Source: Staphylococcus pseudoxylosus (GTDB taxonomy: Bacteria > Bacillota > Bacilli > Staphylococcales > Staphylococcaceae). From it: a stretch of DNA of 64,000 bases. The position numbers and the translations under genes are program-made. The stretch's first letter is position 1; every line of letters starts with the position of its first letter. The notes beneath the pieces are model-generated. The model had not been told where the DNA came from. It ran no database searches and saw only the letters and a program-made list of their open reading frames with translations. Of this stretch, positions 1 through 10,015 are shown piece after piece. Location of the stretch: NCBI RefSeq assembly GCF_003697915.1, contig NZ_RCVN01000001.1, forward strand, positions 330,042 to 394,041, read 5' to 3'.

Positions 1-1239
1 GACTCACAATTGAAATTAACTGTTGTCAATGAATTAGCGTGGCATAATCTATTTGCTCAAAATATGTTTATACGCCCTAATTCAAAAGAAGAAGCACAAG
101 AAATCAAACCAAACTTCACAATTATTTCAGCACCGCACTTTAAAGCCGACCCAGAAATAGACGGCACAAACTCAGAAACATTTATCATCACATCATTTAA
201 ACATAAAGTGATCCTCATTGGTGGGACTGAGTATGCTGGTGAAATGAAAAAAGGTATTTTCTCCGTAATGAACTATTTACTACCTAAAGATAACATTATG
301 AGCATGCATTGTTCAGCTAACGTTGGAGACAAAGGTGACGTTGCTTTATTCTTCGGCCTTTCTGGTACTGGTAAAACGACACTATCCGCTGACCCAACAC
401 GTAAACTTATTGGCGATGATGAACATGGTTGGAATGAAAATGGTATTTTCAATATTGAAGGTGGTTGTTACGCTAAAGCAATTAACCTTTCTTATAAAAA
501 AGAACCTCAAATTTATGACGCTATTAAATATGGTACTATTTTAGAAAATGTTGTCGTTGACGAAGATGGTGACGTTGACTTCGATGATAATCAATACACA
601 GAAAATACTCGTGCAGCATACCCAATCAACCACATTGAAAATATTGTAACGCCATCTAAAGCAGCTCATCCTAATACAATTATTTTCTTAACTGCAGATG
701 CTTTCGGTGTTCTACCACCTATTTCAAAACTATCCAAAGATCAAGCAATGTATCATTTCTTGAGTGGATTCACTGCTAAATTAGCTGGTACAGAACGTGG
801 TGTAACTGAGCCAGAACCTTCATTCTCTACATGTTTCGGTTCACCTTTCTTACCTCTAAACGCTAAAGTTTATGCTGATTTATTAGGTAACTTAATCGAT
901 CAACACGATGTAGATGTTTATCTTGTAAACACTGGTTGGACTGGTGGTAAATATGGCATAGGACGTCGTATAAGTCTAAGTTACACAAGACAAATGGTAA
1001 ATCAAGCAATTACAGGGCAATTAAGAGATGCTGAATATATTAAAGATGATATGTTCGGTTTAGATATTCCAGTTGAAGTTGAGGATGTCCCTCAAACATT
1101 ATTGAATCCTATTAATGCTTGGAGTAAGCCAGAAGCGTATAGAGAGCAAGCTCAAGATTTAATTAACCGTTTCAATCACAACTTCGAAAAATTCGGTGTA
1201 GAAGTTGATGATTTAGCAACACGTGGCGGATTCAAATAA
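1..1239 (+). CDS. pckA: Phosphoenolpyruvate carboxykinase (ATP), 5' end outside window
   Basis: Converts oxaloacetate and ATP to phosphoenolpyruvate and CO2 in the cytoplasm, the entry step of gluconeogenesis. The frame is already open at base 1, so the gene is cut by the window edge: 412 codons are visible of about 530 usual for the family, leaving roughly 115-120 N-terminal residues outside. The kinase-1a P-loop GLSGTGKTT lies about 120 codons in, followed some 15 residues later by the kinase-2 motif DDEHGW; both are specific to ATP-dependent PckA. The frame runs uninterrupted to TAA and a strong hairpin follows. In staphylococci the gene is glucose-repressed through CcpA, but the promoter is not in view. 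Confidence 0.97.
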   Translation, partial: DSQLKLTVVNELAWHNLFAQNMFIRPNSKEEAQEIKPNFTIISAPHFKADPEIDGTNSETFIITSFKHKVILIGGTEYAGEMKKGIFSVMNYLLPKDNIMSMHCSANVGDKGDVALFFGLSGTGKTTLSADPTRKLIGDDEHGWNENGIFNIEGGCYAKAINLSYKKEPQIYDAIKYGTILENVVVDEDGDVDFDDNQYTENTRAAYPINHIENIVTPSKAAHPNTIIFLTADAFGVLPPISKLSKDQAMYHFLSGFTAKLAGTERGVTEPEPSFSTCFGSPFLPLNAKVYADLLGNLIDQHDVDVYLVNTGWTGGKYGIGRRISLSYTRQMVNQAITGQLRDAEYIKDDMFGLDIPVEVEDVPQTLLNPINAWSKPEAYREQAQDLINRFNHNFEKFGVEVDDLATRGGFK

Positions 1240-1261
1240 TATCTGTTAATTAATATCATAT

Positions 1262-1301
1262 AAAAGAGAGAATTGGGTATTAGAAACCAATTCTCTCTTT
1301 T
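1262..1301. terminator. Bidirectional terminator between pckA and the convergent hydrolase gene
   Basis: A 15-base inverted repeat (AAAAGAGAGAATTGG and its complement, 10-base loop) lies between two convergent stop codons, with A/T runs on both sides so that it can serve both strands. Confidence 0.85.
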
Positions 1302-1312
1302 AATTTACTCTA

Positions 1313-2086
1313 TTATATTTTATTCTCTTCTACATCTATCATCCACTGTTTAATTTCAAACAGCGTTTGTTTGAGAGCAAATGGTCTTGGTACATGACCT
1401 TCTAACATTTGATAAAACGTACGATAAGTTGTTCCCTTTTCCTCTAATTGCTGTGCTAAATGATAGGCATGATGAATACCTACTTGTTTATCTTTTCCAC
1501 CATGAACAATAAATATGGGCGGACTTGACTTAGTAATTTGAGCTAACGCATCTCGCTGCTGATAGGCAACAGCTTGCTTTTTAGGATGACCAATCATACG
1601 TTTCAACATACCTCTTAAGTCAACGCGTTCTTCATACATTAAGTATATATCAGATACTCCGCCCCAGATAATATAACTTGAGATCGGTAAATCTTGAAAT
1701 GTGAGCAAACCCTGAAGTCCACCTCTGGAAAATCCAACCATATGAATGGCAGCATAAGGATATTTTTGATGCAGTATACGTATAGCAACCGTGACATCAT
1801 TTAAATCCGCCCCATAAAATTCATCTTTCCCCTCACTACCATTATTCCCTCTATAATATGGACCAAAAACTAAAGTGTTTGTATTTGCAAATTGCATCAT
1901 TCTAGCTGCTCGTACTTTACCTACTTGGCCTTTACCACCTCGTAGATAAATCACAATTCTTTTTACATCTTCTTTTGGTGTCATTAGTAAGCCTCGAACT
2001 TTTAAGTTATCAACACAATATGTGACTTCTTCAAATATATGATGTATGGCTTCAATGGGCATACGCTTTCTATTTATAAAATCCAA
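1313..2086 (-). CDS. Alpha/beta hydrolase, S9-peptidase-like (YtmA-type)
   Basis: A 257-residue cytoplasmic protein with the alpha/beta hydrolase layout. The nucleophile elbow GFSRGG puts the serine at about residue 120, an acid is likely Asp199 in HGGKDKQV, and the histidine is about 231 in EGHVPRP. There is no signal peptide. The substrate cannot be read from sequence; relatives are annotated as prolyl-oligopeptidase or acylaminoacyl-peptidase type. Its start lies inside the end of the Nudix gene (17 bp overlap, same strand), so the two are probably translationally coupled. A similar pair next to pckA occurs in Bacillus (ytmA, ytkD). Family call firm, substrate unknown. Confidence 0.85.
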   Translation of the reverse strand: MDFINRKRMPIEAIHHIFEEVTYCVDNLKVRGLLMTPKEDVKRIVIYLRGGKGQVGKVRAARMMQFANTNTLVFGPYYRGNNGSEGKDEFYGADLNDVTVAIRILHQKYPYAAIHMVGFSRGGLQGLLTFQDLPISSYIIWGGVSDIYLMYEERVDLRGMLKRMIGHPKKQAVAYQQRDALAQITKSSPPIFIVHGGKDKQVGIHHAYHLAQQLEEKGTTYRTFYQMLEGHVPRPFALKQTLFEIKQWMIDVEENKI

Positions 2087-2546
2087 GTGATATCACTCTC
2101 TCTAAACAGTGTAAAATCGCATCGTCCTTCAACAAATAACTTTTTTTACTCTCTGGAATCTCAGCTATATTTTTATAAAATAAAGGGCCATTTGTTTCTA
2201 AATAATCATCTTGATCGCTTATCTCAGATACATTTACCATAAATACATCTTTTGTGAAACATAAACCATTCGTACGTTGTACTTCATATTGCGCAATATA
2301 CTCACATTGCGCTATCATTGCTCCGGTTTCTTCAAATAATTCCCGCGCAACAGCTACTTCACTTGTTTCTCCGTCTTCTTTTTTACCGCCTGGGAATTCA
2401 ACGCCACGTATTTTATGGTTTGTAAATAGCAACTGATTTTTATATTTCGGAATAATAAGTACATGATTTCCGTCAGCAATATCTTCTTTATCTTTATATG
2501 ATAAATATACGTTGTCATTATCTTTATCTTTAAACTTCATATACAT
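2070..2546 (-). CDS. ytkD: Nudix hydrolase, YtkD-type nucleoside triphosphatase
   Basis: About 158 residues with a complete Nudix box (G-x5-E-x7-REL-x-EE-x-GA) at roughly residues 54-76, the Mg-binding catalytic signature. Bacillus YtkD cleans oxidised (8-oxo) guanine nucleotides and can act as an RNA pyrophosphohydrolase; the precise role here is inferred from family and position. The ATG at 2546 lies seven bases after AGGGG; a GTG one codon upstream and an ATG two codons downstream are alternatives. The downstream hydrolase gene starts within its last codons. The yidD gene diverges upstream. Confidence 0.88.
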   Translation of the reverse strand: MYMKFKDKDNDNVYLSYKDKEDIADGNHVLIIPKYKNQLLFTNHKIRGVEFPGGKKEDGETSEVAVARELFEETGAMIAQCEYIAQYEVQRTNGLCFTKDVFMVNVSEISDQDDYLETNGPLFYKNIAEIPESKKSYLLKDDAILHCLERVISLGFYK

Positions 2547-2612
2547 CACTCTTCCCCTTATTATGTTAAACTAACTATGCTAAAGCTAAGTTATTTGTTG
2601 GAGGCAAAATTT

Positions 2613-2849
2613 ATGAAAACTATATTTCTTGGACTCATTCATATTTATCAACGATTTATATCACCATTGACGCCCGCAACTTGCCGGTTTTATCCTACAT
2701 GTTCTGAATATACCAGAGAGGCAATTCAAGTATATGGTGCATTGAAAGGTACATGGTTAGGTATTAAAAGGATTTCAAAATGCCATCCGCTTCATAAAGG
2801 CGGCTTTGATCCAGTGCCGCTTAAGAAAAAAGATAACAAAAAAGATTAA
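2613..2849 (+). CDS. yidD: Membrane protein insertion efficiency factor YidD
   Basis: A 78-residue basic protein of the YidD (DUF37) family, which associates with the inner face of the membrane and assists YidC-dependent insertion. Family marks are the start [17 protein letters not shown], the cysteine motif [10 protein letters not shown], and [20 protein letters not shown], followed by a lysine-rich tail. The start at 2613 is chosen because GGAGG sits nine bases upstream; an in-frame TTG or ATG further upstream has no such site. The stop overlaps the convergent menC stop by four bases, leaving no room for a terminator between them. Confidence 0.93.
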   Translation: MKTIFLGLIHIYQRFISPLTPATCRFYPTCSEYTREAIQVYGALKGTWLGIKRISKCHPLHKGGFDPVPLKKKDNKKD

Positions 2850-3850
2850 TAAATTCGTGTTAATTTTGTACTTTTAACCTTTGGAGGCTCAAAATAGATT
2901 GAGCCTCCTTTTAATATACCTGCACGATCAACCACATCTTTTTCAAAATAATAACCTTCTGGTGTGATATCACTGGGATAACTAGAAAATTGAGCTAACA
3001 TCGCAGTAAAATATCTACTTAATCCGTACTCATACATACCACCTATAACTATTTTTACATTTTTGTCCTTAAGCATTTTAATGGCATTCATCACTTTATC
3101 GATGCCACCCAGTCTAAATGGTTTCAACACAACAACATCTATAGCGAAATCATCTATAACTTCTAAAATGTTATCTATCGTGTCTGCCTTTTCATCTATA
3201 GCAACTGGTGGTAATTCATATGCATCGAACTGATTTAGCATATTTAAAGATTTAAATGGTTCTTCTATATACAATAATTGATCATGCCCAATTGTTGTTA
3301 GCTTAACTATCTCCGACTCGGTTATAGATTCATTTGCATCTACAACAATATTTGGTTTAAATGGTAATTGTTTAATTGATTTAATATCATTTAAAATTGA
3401 ATCAGACCATTTTACTTTAACACGTTCAGGTTGTGTTTGGGATAATTGCAAAATATTTTCTTCTGCTAAACCGCTAATTGTTGCACCATAGGCTACGCTA
3501 AAATCTGTTAATTTGAAAAACATTTGATAACAAGCCATTACAATCATACTTCTAGTTGCTGGATATTTAGATAGATGATTTAAACTACGTAATATTTCAT
3601 CGAATGTATAAAACTCTATATCTTTAATACTATCGAACCATTCTTCCACTTGGATTTGAGCATCATCAATCGTTTCATTTGTATACCAATCGGTTTCAAA
3701 CGCATTACACTCTCCATAGTAATATGAATCATTTTCCGTAACTAAAGCTACAAACAATGCTTTACGTGTTTCTAGTTTTATTTTTGGTGTAATAATTGGT
3801 GTATTAAAACGTTCGTCATAGAGGTATAGATGCATATCAACTATTTTCAT
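2846..3850 (-). CDS. menC: o-Succinylbenzoate synthase
   Basis: Dehydrates SHCHC to o-succinylbenzoate in menaquinone synthesis. The 334-residue enolase-superfamily protein has the paired lysines KVKW (145/147), the three metal ligands in VVDANES (Asp171), YIEEPF (Glu196) and AIDE (Asp219), and the second catalytic lysine in VLKPFRLGG (Lys243). It follows menE by about 18 bp on the same strand, an operon arrangement usual in staphylococci. Menaquinone is their only respiratory quinone. The far end overlaps yidD by four bases tail to tail. Confidence 0.96.
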   Translation of the reverse strand: MKIVDMHLYLYDERFNTPIITPKIKLETRKALFVALVTENDSYYYGECNAFETDWYTNETIDDAQIQVEEWFDSIKDIEFYTFDEILRSLNHLSKYPATRSMIVMACYQMFFKLTDFSVAYGATISGLAEENILQLSQTQPERVKVKWSDSILNDIKSIKQLPFKPNIVVDANESITESEIVKLTTIGHDQLLYIEEPFKSLNMLNQFDAYELPPVAIDEKADTIDNILEVIDDFAIDVVVLKPFRLGGIDKVMNAIKMLKDKNVKIVIGGMYEYGLSRYFTAMLAQFSSYPSDITPEGYYFEKDVVDRAGILKGGSIYFEPPKVKSTKLTRIY

Positions 3851-3868
3851 AAAGACTCCTTATTACTT

Positions 3869-5248
3869 TTATAAATGATTTCTCTGCAATTTACCTGTTG
3901 ATGTATAAGGTAATGAAGTAACGCGCTTAAATTGTTTTGGTACTTTATACTTTGCTAGATGATTTTGGAAGAACGCTACTAAATGTTTATTTGTTATAGT
4001 TTCTGAAGCAACATAATATAAATAAGGTACTTCTCCCCATGTAGCATCTTCAACACCAACACACATCGCATCTTCAATAGATTCGTGCTTTTTAGCGACT
4101 GTTTCTATTTGGTAAGGGTATATATTTTCGCCACCACTTATAATTAAATCTTTTCTACGGTCATACACCATGACATAACCTTCTTCATCTATTTCTGCTA
4201 TATCACCAGTCTTAAAATAACCATCAACAAAGGTATCTTTTTTATTCATAGGGAAAAGATAACCATTCATAACATTGTCACCTTTAATCAATAATTCTCC
4301 ATGACCATTAACATTCGGCTGCGAGATTTTCACTTCAACATTATCGCTAGGTTTCCCAACCGTATCTGGTCTTAGTTTCAACATTTCTGGTGTTGCTGTT
4401 AAGAATTGCGAACACGTTTCAGTCATACCAAAAGAATTATAAATTGGTAAACCATAGTCTAATGCTCTATTTATTAACGATGTGGTTAATTTAGCTCCAC
4501 CGAGTAATATTTTTTCAATCGAGAACGGTTGATGCCACCCTTTGTCCATTAACCATTTTAAAGTTTGTGGTACTAATGATATATGTGTAGGTGTTTCTTC
4601 TTTAATTATCTTCATCATTTTATCAGCGTCAAATTTCGCTTCAAGTTGTAATGTAAAACCTTCAATTAACGCTCGTAACACTACACTCAAACCAGAAATA
4701 TGATAAATCGGCAATACCGATAACCATTTCGTAGATTGATTAAATCCAAGACTCTCTTTACAACCTAATGCACTTGCATAATGGTTGTAAAAAGTTTGTG
4801 GCACTGCCTTCTGAGGACCTGTAGTACCAGAAGTAAACATAATTGATGCGATACGATCAATTGAGAACGGCGCTTCGAATTCGTGCCCTTCCTGAGTCTG
4901 CAATGTTTGGAAATCTATCACTTTAATATCTCTTAAACGAAGTTGCTCCATCGCTATGATTGTACTTACATCTATAGATTTCATTTGAGCAATCATTTCT
5001 TTTTTAGTTAATCTCGTATTGACCATAGCTACTTCTATGCCTGCTACCCATGCAGCATTAATTAATACTATGGATTCAATTGTATTGTTAATATATAAAC
5101 CTATTCTATTTAATTCTAATTGCTTTAGACTATATGCCAGTCTTTTAGCGCTATCATACATCTTCCCAAAAGTAATTTGGTTCACGCCATCATCGATAAA
5201 TATCCCTTTACTATTTTGTTCAGCTTGTGCTTTTAACCAAAAATCCAA
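3869..5248 (-). CDS. menE: o-Succinylbenzoate-CoA ligase
   Basis: An adenylate-forming enzyme that couples o-succinylbenzoate to CoA for menaquinone synthesis. The 459-residue protein carries the P-loop-like motif [14 protein letters not shown] (about 137-150), YNSFGMTET, the hinge region [17 protein letters not shown] and the C-terminal GKLQR lysine motif. It is about 30 residues shorter than the S. aureus protein, the difference lying in a variable stretch before the P-loop. The start is TTG at 5248, nine bases after GGAGG; an ATG closer to the ribosome site is out of frame. First gene of a menE-menC operon. Confidence 0.96.
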   Translation of the reverse strand: MDFWLKAQAEQNSKGIFIDDGVNQITFGKMYDSAKRLAYSLKQLELNRIGLYINNTIESIVLINAAWVAGIEVAMVNTRLTKKEMIAQMKSIDVSTIIAMEQLRLRDIKVIDFQTLQTQEGHEFEAPFSIDRIASIMFTSGTTGPQKAVPQTFYNHYASALGCKESLGFNQSTKWLSVLPIYHISGLSVVLRALIEGFTLQLEAKFDADKMMKIIKEETPTHISLVPQTLKWLMDKGWHQPFSIEKILLGGAKLTTSLINRALDYGLPIYNSFGMTETCSQFLTATPEMLKLRPDTVGKPSDNVEVKISQPNVNGHGELLIKGDNVMNGYLFPMNKKDTFVDGYFKTGDIAEIDEEGYVMVYDRRKDLIISGGENIYPYQIETVAKKHESIEDAMCVGVEDATWGEVPYLYYVASETITNKHLVAFFQNHLAKYKVPKQFKRVTSLPYTSTGKLQRNHL

Positions 5249-5513
5249 TCTGTCATTCCTCCATCTCAGTTATACTTATTATAACGTGTTTATGTTTATT
5301 TAACAGGGTTCTTGCACAACACATGTTATTTTTAATATTTTTCCTATTTCTTAACTATTTTTATCACCTCATAGCGGAAAGGTTTCTTTTATTTTAAAAT
5401 TTAGCTAAATCAACTCATTTAACTGGTTAACATTAAATTTTCACATTTAATGTTTTGTCTACATCAAAGATTGGGTAAGTATTTATTGTAAAAATGATAA
5501 AGGAGTGAAGCAG

Positions 5514-6077
5514 ATGAAGTTAAAAAGTTTATCAGCAATAGTATTTTCTACTCTATTATTAGCTAGTTGCGGAAATGGTTCAGCTGACAATGATTCAAAA
5601 TCTGAAAATAAAAAAGATACAAAATCCGATAACCAAGTTATCGCTATCAACAAAATCAAAACAAGTCCTGATGACGCCATTAAAAAAGCCCAAGAAACAT
5701 ACGCTAACCAAAATTTAAAAGGCATCTCATATGAAAAAAGCAACGGCGAATGGGCATATAAAATTGAACAACAAGGTGATAATAAAGAGTCAGAAGTTAT
5801 TATCTCTGATAAAAATAAAAAAATCTTGAACAAAGAACAAGAAAACGAAGATTCACTTGATAATAACGAAACATTTAATTATAATGACGCCATCGATTAT
5901 AAAGAAGCCATTAAAAAAGGTCAAAAAGAATTTGACGGAGACATCAAAGAGTGGTCACTATCAAAAGACGATGGGAAACTTGTTTACGATTTAGACCTTA
6001 AAAAAGATAAAGAAAAACACGAAGTAACTATTGATGCTAAGAATGGCAAAGTACTAAATAACGAGCAAGATAATTAA
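5514..6077 (+). CDS. Lipoprotein with two PepSY-like repeats
   Basis: A 187-residue predicted lipoprotein. A short lysine/hydrophobic signal is followed by the lipobox LLASC with the lipidated cysteine at residue 19, then a charged linker. Two repeats follow, each opening with a DAIKKAQ- or EAIKKGQ-like helix, then alternating strands, and ending in KNGKVLNNEQ- or KNKKILNKEQ-like turns; this is the PepSY pattern found in extracellular inhibitors of proteases and in sensors. ATG at 5514 lies eight bases after AGGAG; GTG at 5505 is less likely. It sits alone at the left edge of the accessory region. Binding partner unknown. Confidence 0.85.
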   Translation: MKLKSLSAIVFSTLLLASCGNGSADNDSKSENKKDTKSDNQVIAINKIKTSPDDAIKKAQETYANQNLKGISYEKSNGEWAYKIEQQGDNKESEVIISDKNKKILNKEQENEDSLDNNETFNYNDAIDYKEAIKKGQKEFDGDIKEWSLSKDDGKLVYDLDLKKDKEKHEVTIDAKNGKVLNNEQDN

Positions 6078-6522
6078 CTATATATCTAAGTTAAAGATTT
6101 AATTATAGTCAGTGATGCAAAAATCCATTTCTCTTAATTCACACTTTTTATCATAATTAAGAATAATTTTAAATAATATTAAATTCTATTCAACTCACAT
6201 ATTTAACTTGTGATTCTAAAGTATCAATCGATAGATATTTTTTCTATTCTAAATAATATAAACATAAATATAATTGATTTTTACGCATAAAAGCCACTAA
6301 CTCATTAAATTGAATAGTGGCTTTTTTATATAAAATTTTTGAAATATTTATTGTTATCGAACCTATACACTCATAGATTGTTACGATGTTGAATCACATT
6401 TTTTATTACTGATACCTATGTATGTATGGGTTATTAAGATAATAACGTAAAACATAAATTAAACTATAGGTCTTAATGCTTCATGTATAACTATTATAAA
6501 ATAAAGCATAGACTAATTAATT
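6078..6522. other. Intergenic stretch, one hairpin only
   Basis: AT-rich, no reading frame with a ribosome binding site. The only clear structure is the terminator at 6289-6327. Confidence 0.6.
6289..6327 (+). terminator. Hairpin terminator downstream of the PepSY lipoprotein
   Basis: An 11-base inverted repeat (AAAAGCCACTA and complement) with a 15-base loop and a run of T on the plus strand. It lies 210 bp beyond the lipoprotein stop. Confidence 0.7.
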
Positions 6523-7029
6523 TTACTTAGAGTTTCTTTCTTCAACAACTACGTTTGTTACTATACTAAATCCTGGATTGTGCACATGTTCAGACAAATC
6601 AGGAATGATAAACCCTTTTTCTGTTACGGGGAAATATTCTGTTACTCTTTGTTTTTCTGTTTTACTAAAATATGAAACTCGGACTTTAGACTCTGGATCT
6701 ATTTCTACAACACGATATTTTTTATAATCGTGTGCATCTAGCGTCCACTCAATATAATTTATAACATCTTTCTTTGTGAGTACATTTCCGAATTTTAATG
6801 GAAACTCTAGATAACGCGGTTCAAAAGTATGTTTCTTTTGTTTATCATATGCAGATATTCTCACGATTAAATGTGGTCCCGCAATCTCTTGATAATCTCC
6901 TCTGTCTGCCCCTACTTTAAATAAATCATGATCCATAGCTGATGCATTTACTTGAGAATTAAATACTGGCGTAAAAGCAACACTGCTAGCTATCAAAGAA
7001 ACTACTATAACTTTTTTATAATTTTTCAT
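6523..7029 (-). CDS. Secreted protein, possible MAP/EAP-domain fold
   Basis: A 168-residue protein with a clear Sec signal peptide (Lys-rich start, hydrophobic core, predicted cut near NASA, residue about 31). No lipobox and no LPXTG sorting signal, so it is probably released. The mature part is one domain of about 110 residues ending in alternating strands. By eye its order (strand, YLEFP turn, helix with DVINYIEW, strands around VRVSYF and GFIIPDL) resembles the MAP/EAP domain of staphylococcal Eap and EapH, which bind host proteins and block neutrophil serine proteases. That likeness is inference and could fail. A single-gene unit in the accessory region. Confidence 0.6.
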   Translation of the reverse strand: MKNYKKVIVVSLIASSVAFTPVFNSQVNASAMDHDLFKVGADRGDYQEIAGPHLIVRISAYDKQKKHTFEPRYLEFPLKFGNVLTKKDVINYIEWTLDAHDYKKYRVVEIDPESKVRVSYFSKTEKQRVTEYFPVTEKGFIIPDLSEHVHNPGFSIVTNVVVEERNSK

Positions 7030-7496
7030 TTGAAATCACCTCTTTATTTTTTTATATAATAACACAAAATTTGAATAAATTTATTATTTATTTGTTACAA
7101 TTTTTTGACAAACAAAATAACGGTTGAATTATGTACCAAAGAGAACAATGTCTGACTACAAAAATTAAAATAACTCACCTCTTTAATTAAGCGAATTGTT
7201 TTCTTCATGATTTTTTAATTTAAATTTATTTAATTTAGCACATACAAAACTAACACTTGTTTATGTAAGGAATAGTTTATGTTCATAAATATTATCTTTG
7301 TACATTCAAACAACCAATCAATCATCCCTATTATATGTACATAATAAGGATGATTCACTTCGAGTTAAGCATTATACTTTTGCCCAATAAATGTATACAC
7401 TAACTAGTAATTCATATATCGGAACCTAAAAAAGGGATGCACTTATATAACAGTACATCCCTTTCATTTGAATAAATGTTTTAATTAATACTTGTT
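7030..7496. other. Intergenic stretch
   Basis: Holds the upstream region of the secreted-protein gene and, at its right end, a terminator. Nothing else recognised. Confidence 0.55.
7431..7464 (-). terminator. Terminator of the YagU-like gene
   Basis: AAAGGGATG pairs with CATCCCTTT across a short loop; read on the minus strand it ends in six T, 33 bp beyond the stop codon at 7497. Confidence 0.8.
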
Positions 7497-7994
7497 TCAC
7501 TTCAACTCATTTTTATATACAAAATATCTTCGAACAAATTCTATAACCATCAACCACGCAACATGACCTAACAATTCAGATAAATGTTCGTGAAACGGTT
7601 GCTCTAAAGCATTTGGAACGACACCCATTATTGGCATGAGAATTAAATGAAAGACTATCCAAACAGCGAGACCAAAAATAGAACCATAACCAATTGCTAC
7701 TTTTGAAAAATATTTGACTAGTATAATATAAATGAACGCAAATACTATTGAAAAACTAAAATGAACAATAAAACTTACCCAAGGCATTGATTGTTCTGAA
7801 AATTGATAACTCATATGTGTAAAATCCGAACTAAAACCAAACTTTTGTAGTAATTCTTGTGGCGGATTAGTGGCATTACGCTCTGGTGTTCTAGGTGGCA
7901 GCATAACTTCCCACCCTAATTTCACAATTCCCGATAATAACCCACCAATGATAGTAGCATAAATAATTTGAGCAAATGATAATTTTTCTTTCAT
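7497..7994 (-). CDS. YagU-family (DUF1440) membrane protein
   Basis: A 165-residue integral membrane protein with four hydrophobic segments: near the N-terminus (IIYATIIGGLLSGIVKLGWE), two central segments (FIVHFSFSIVFAFIYIILV, IGYGSIFGLAVWIVFHLILM) and a last one near HVAWLMVIEF. The LPPRTPERNATNPP stretch after the first helix is typical of YagU/DUF1440 proteins, one of which supports acid survival in E. coli. The start at 7994 is preceded by GGAG at eight-base spacing; an upstream in-frame ATG would add an implausible leader. It ends in its own terminator, so it is monocistronic. Function here is not shown. Confidence 0.8.
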   Translation of the reverse strand: MKEKLSFAQIIYATIIGGLLSGIVKLGWEVMLPPRTPERNATNPPQELLQKFGFSSDFTHMSYQFSEQSMPWVSFIVHFSFSIVFAFIYIILVKYFSKVAIGYGSIFGLAVWIVFHLILMPIMGVVPNALEQPFHEHLSELLGHVAWLMVIEFVRRYFVYKNELK

Positions 7995-8230
7995 TTTAAA
8001 TTCTCCTCTATACGTCAAAATGGCAATAATTTTTAAAATTTTATCAAATTTAAATAGAGGAAACAATATAATTATTATTTATAATTTGTCTATTTTTCGA
8101 CATTAGTATTATTAAAAAATGTTTTTCAAATCAATTAGATTTAAAAACATCTTTCTGTAAGTTTCTTTCACAAAATAAACTCATCTCACTATATAAATGA
8201 TTTGCTCAAAACTATATCATTAAGTAATCT

Positions 8231-8662
8231 TTACAGTTTGAGATGTAAAATGGGATAATGTCTTCCTTGTTGATCCTTTTGAGATTCTTTATACTTTTTA
8301 AATCCATTTTTGATATAAAAATTTACAGCATTATAATTATCTTTATTTACATCAACATATAGAACTTTGTTTTCTTGAATTAGATATTGTAGTATTTCAG
8401 TACCATATCCTTTCAGAAAATATTTTGGATCTATAAAAAGCATTTCTAAATTTTGTTCGTTTGTACCTGAGAAACCAATGGCTTCGTAGTCATTAAACCA
8501 CAAATCAGCTTCGACAAATTTAAAATATGTAGGAATTTCAGCTTTTAATTCTAATCTATCCTTTTCTTTTAAAAAATCGTGAGTTGCAATTACAGATTTT
8601 TCCCATATTTCTAGTGCTTTTGGGTAATCTTTTTCTTGAAGCTCTATTTTTGTTAATTTCAT
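8231..8662 (-). CDS. GNAT N-acetyltransferase, YjaB-like
   Basis: A 143-residue acetyl-CoA-dependent acyltransferase. The start contains the WEKSVIATHDFL motif shared with E. coli YjaB. The acetyl-CoA loop is degenerate (LFIDPKYFLKGYGTEIL in place of RGxGxG), and the C-terminal NAVNFYIKNGFKKY segment is the usual GNAT motif B. The acceptor is unknown. A good ribosome site (AAAGGAG) precedes the ATG. Single gene within the accessory region; no partner or toxin-antitoxin neighbour is visible. Confidence 0.85.
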   Translation of the reverse strand: MKLTKIELQEKDYPKALEIWEKSVIATHDFLKEKDRLELKAEIPTYFKFVEADLWFNDYEAIGFSGTNEQNLEMLFIDPKYFLKGYGTEILQYLIQENKVLYVDVNKDNYNAVNFYIKNGFKKYKESQKDQQGRHYPILHLKL

Positions 8663-8787
8663 ATTTTATCTCCTTTCTCTTAATTTATAACCCCATAAAT
8701 TAAGTTTATCACTGTTCTTTATCCCCATAATCTTACAAAGTGGATAGTTATTTCACTGATCCTCTTTTTTAATTATATTACTTCTTT

Positions 8788-9210
8788 CTAAAATATATTT
8801 GGATTAGAAAACTTTTCTTGAAAAGCAAGTAAACTCTCCTTAACAAAATTACAATCTTTATCTTTAAAATGGATTGCAGCTTCATGTTTGAAAGGCAATC
8901 TATCTTTCATAATTTTAACTCTATCGTTGAATAAATCTTCTATACTACCGTAATTCATTATATCTTCATTTAAACAATCGGGTATTGTTAGTAATTCACT
9001 GCCTATAGTGTATGCACTAAATAATTGATAAAACGACTCGTCATCAATTGAATCTAAATATAGTAATTCTCTTCTTTTATCTCTTGGATGCTTAAACAAT
9101 TTGTAAAAAAACTTAGTTATATCATTTTTTTCTTGATAATATCTTTGTTCTGCAGAACTTTCATTTTCCAATAATTTTAAGTAACTATTTATATTTATAT
9201 TTAAAGACAA
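8788..9210 (-). CDS. Hypothetical cytoplasmic protein
   Basis: I do not recognise this 140-residue protein. It has no signal peptide or membrane segment, is rich in Phe, Tyr, Asp and Glu, and looks mostly helical. The start is uncertain: TTG at 9210 follows GAGGTG at six-base spacing and is preferred over GTG at 9219. The frame is open and uninterrupted, with normal low-GC codon use, so it is probably real. It lies between the GNAT gene and a stretch of decayed fragments, which suggests accessory cargo. Confidence 0.55.
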   Translation of the reverse strand: MSLNININSYLKLLENESSAEQRYYQEKNDITKFFYKLFKHPRDKRRELLYLDSIDDESFYQLFSAYTIGSELLTIPDCLNEDIMNYGSIEDLFNDRVKIMKDRLPFKHEAAIHFKDKDCNFVKESLLAFQEKFSNPNIF

Positions 9211-9420
9211 TAATAACACCTCATTGATATTCTTTATTATAAATACCCTATATAATAAATATTAAAATATTTTCGAACGAATAAAATAACCAAATAAATA
9301 TAATGAATAACACATTGGTATTTTGAAATGTCGTACAGTACTAGAGCGATATTTACAACTACCACTTTAATCGTATTTATGCTAATGTTTGCCCATTAGC
9401 TATAAACCTTATGGTAAAAA

Positions 9421-9504
9421 TTATATTAGTCTTTCTCCAGATACCTTATGGAATTCAATTTCTAATTTGTATTCATCTGGTGCGTCTGAGTTTGTTATCT
9501 TCAT
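9421..9504 (-). pseudogene. Remnant of a YolD-like gene (N-terminus only)
   Basis: Reads as 27 codons then TAA, beginning MKITNSDAPDEYKLE. This matches the N-terminus of the intact YolD-like protein encoded at 15702-16112 (MKIINPDAPDEYKYE) at nearly every position before diverging around the REYL segment. A truncated relict of a second copy. Confidence 0.7.
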
Positions 9505-9626
9505 AGTATTAATTCAAAAGAATGGAATAGTGTTACTAGCTTTAACAATATCCTTTGTAAAGAAAAATTGTTTACCCTCTCCAGTATAGGCTGAGTTCAA
9601 AATCATGCTTGCTTCGTATCATATAG

Positions 9627-9704
9627 CTATTCAGGATTAATTCCTGAAATTAATATATCTTGAAACTCTTGAAAAGTTTTACGCCAATCTAAATTGGGTT
9701 ACAT
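9627..9704 (-). pseudogene. Fragment with SOS-type leader and nonsense at codon 2
   Basis: The leader 9701-9740 resembles the leader of the intact yolD-like gene: GAGGTGATTAC ribosome site before ATG, and GAACACTTGCTC 24 bases upstream of ATG, the same spacing as the intact SOS box. Here the second codon is TAA; reading on gives PNLDWRKTFQEFQDILISG and soon another stop. Apparently a dead gene fused to a copied promoter. Parent gene not recognised. Confidence 0.45.
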
Positions 9705-9927
9705 GTAATCACCTCAAGAATATAAAAGAACACTTGCTCTCGTTAATCGATTCAACATTACTTTTCACAACATAAAACAGTTAATTTCATATTATTGCAA
9801 AAGGAAATAATAATCTCCAATTAAAAAGCCTATTTCAATTTTTACAAAATTATAATCAATATAAAATGTAGTTAACTAAATAATAGGAAAAGTTGGATAG
9901 ATATTTAAATCTGTAAAATTATTAAAA

Positions 9928-9969
9928 AAACCCACCTAGCCATTTAGATGAGTTTTAAGTGATGGGTTT
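9928..9969 (-). terminator. Terminator of the short-chain dehydrogenase gene
   Basis: AAACCCA pairs with TGGGTTT around a 28-base loop; the minus strand ends in eight T. It lies 47 bp past the stop at 10016. The loop resembles the 3' end of the HTH gene at 15087. Confidence 0.7.
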
Positions 9970-10015
9970 CTAGTGATAATAATCGGAAAAACACAAAATG
10001 CTTAATCATTTGAAA

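Larger units (their letters stand above)
9220..10015. other. Degraded stretch with gene fragments
   Basis: No intact gene. It contains a 27-codon YolD remnant (9421-9504), a 26-codon fragment with a stop at codon 2 (9627-9704), a degenerate SOS box (9728-9739) and the terminator of the next gene (9928-9969). A plus-strand open frame at 9389-9589 runs across these fragments and has no ribosome site. Confidence 0.6.

Noticed and set aside
9389..9589. Plus-strand open frame of 66 codons
   Set aside because: It crosses two minus-strand gene relicts, has no ribosome site and no protein-like composition.
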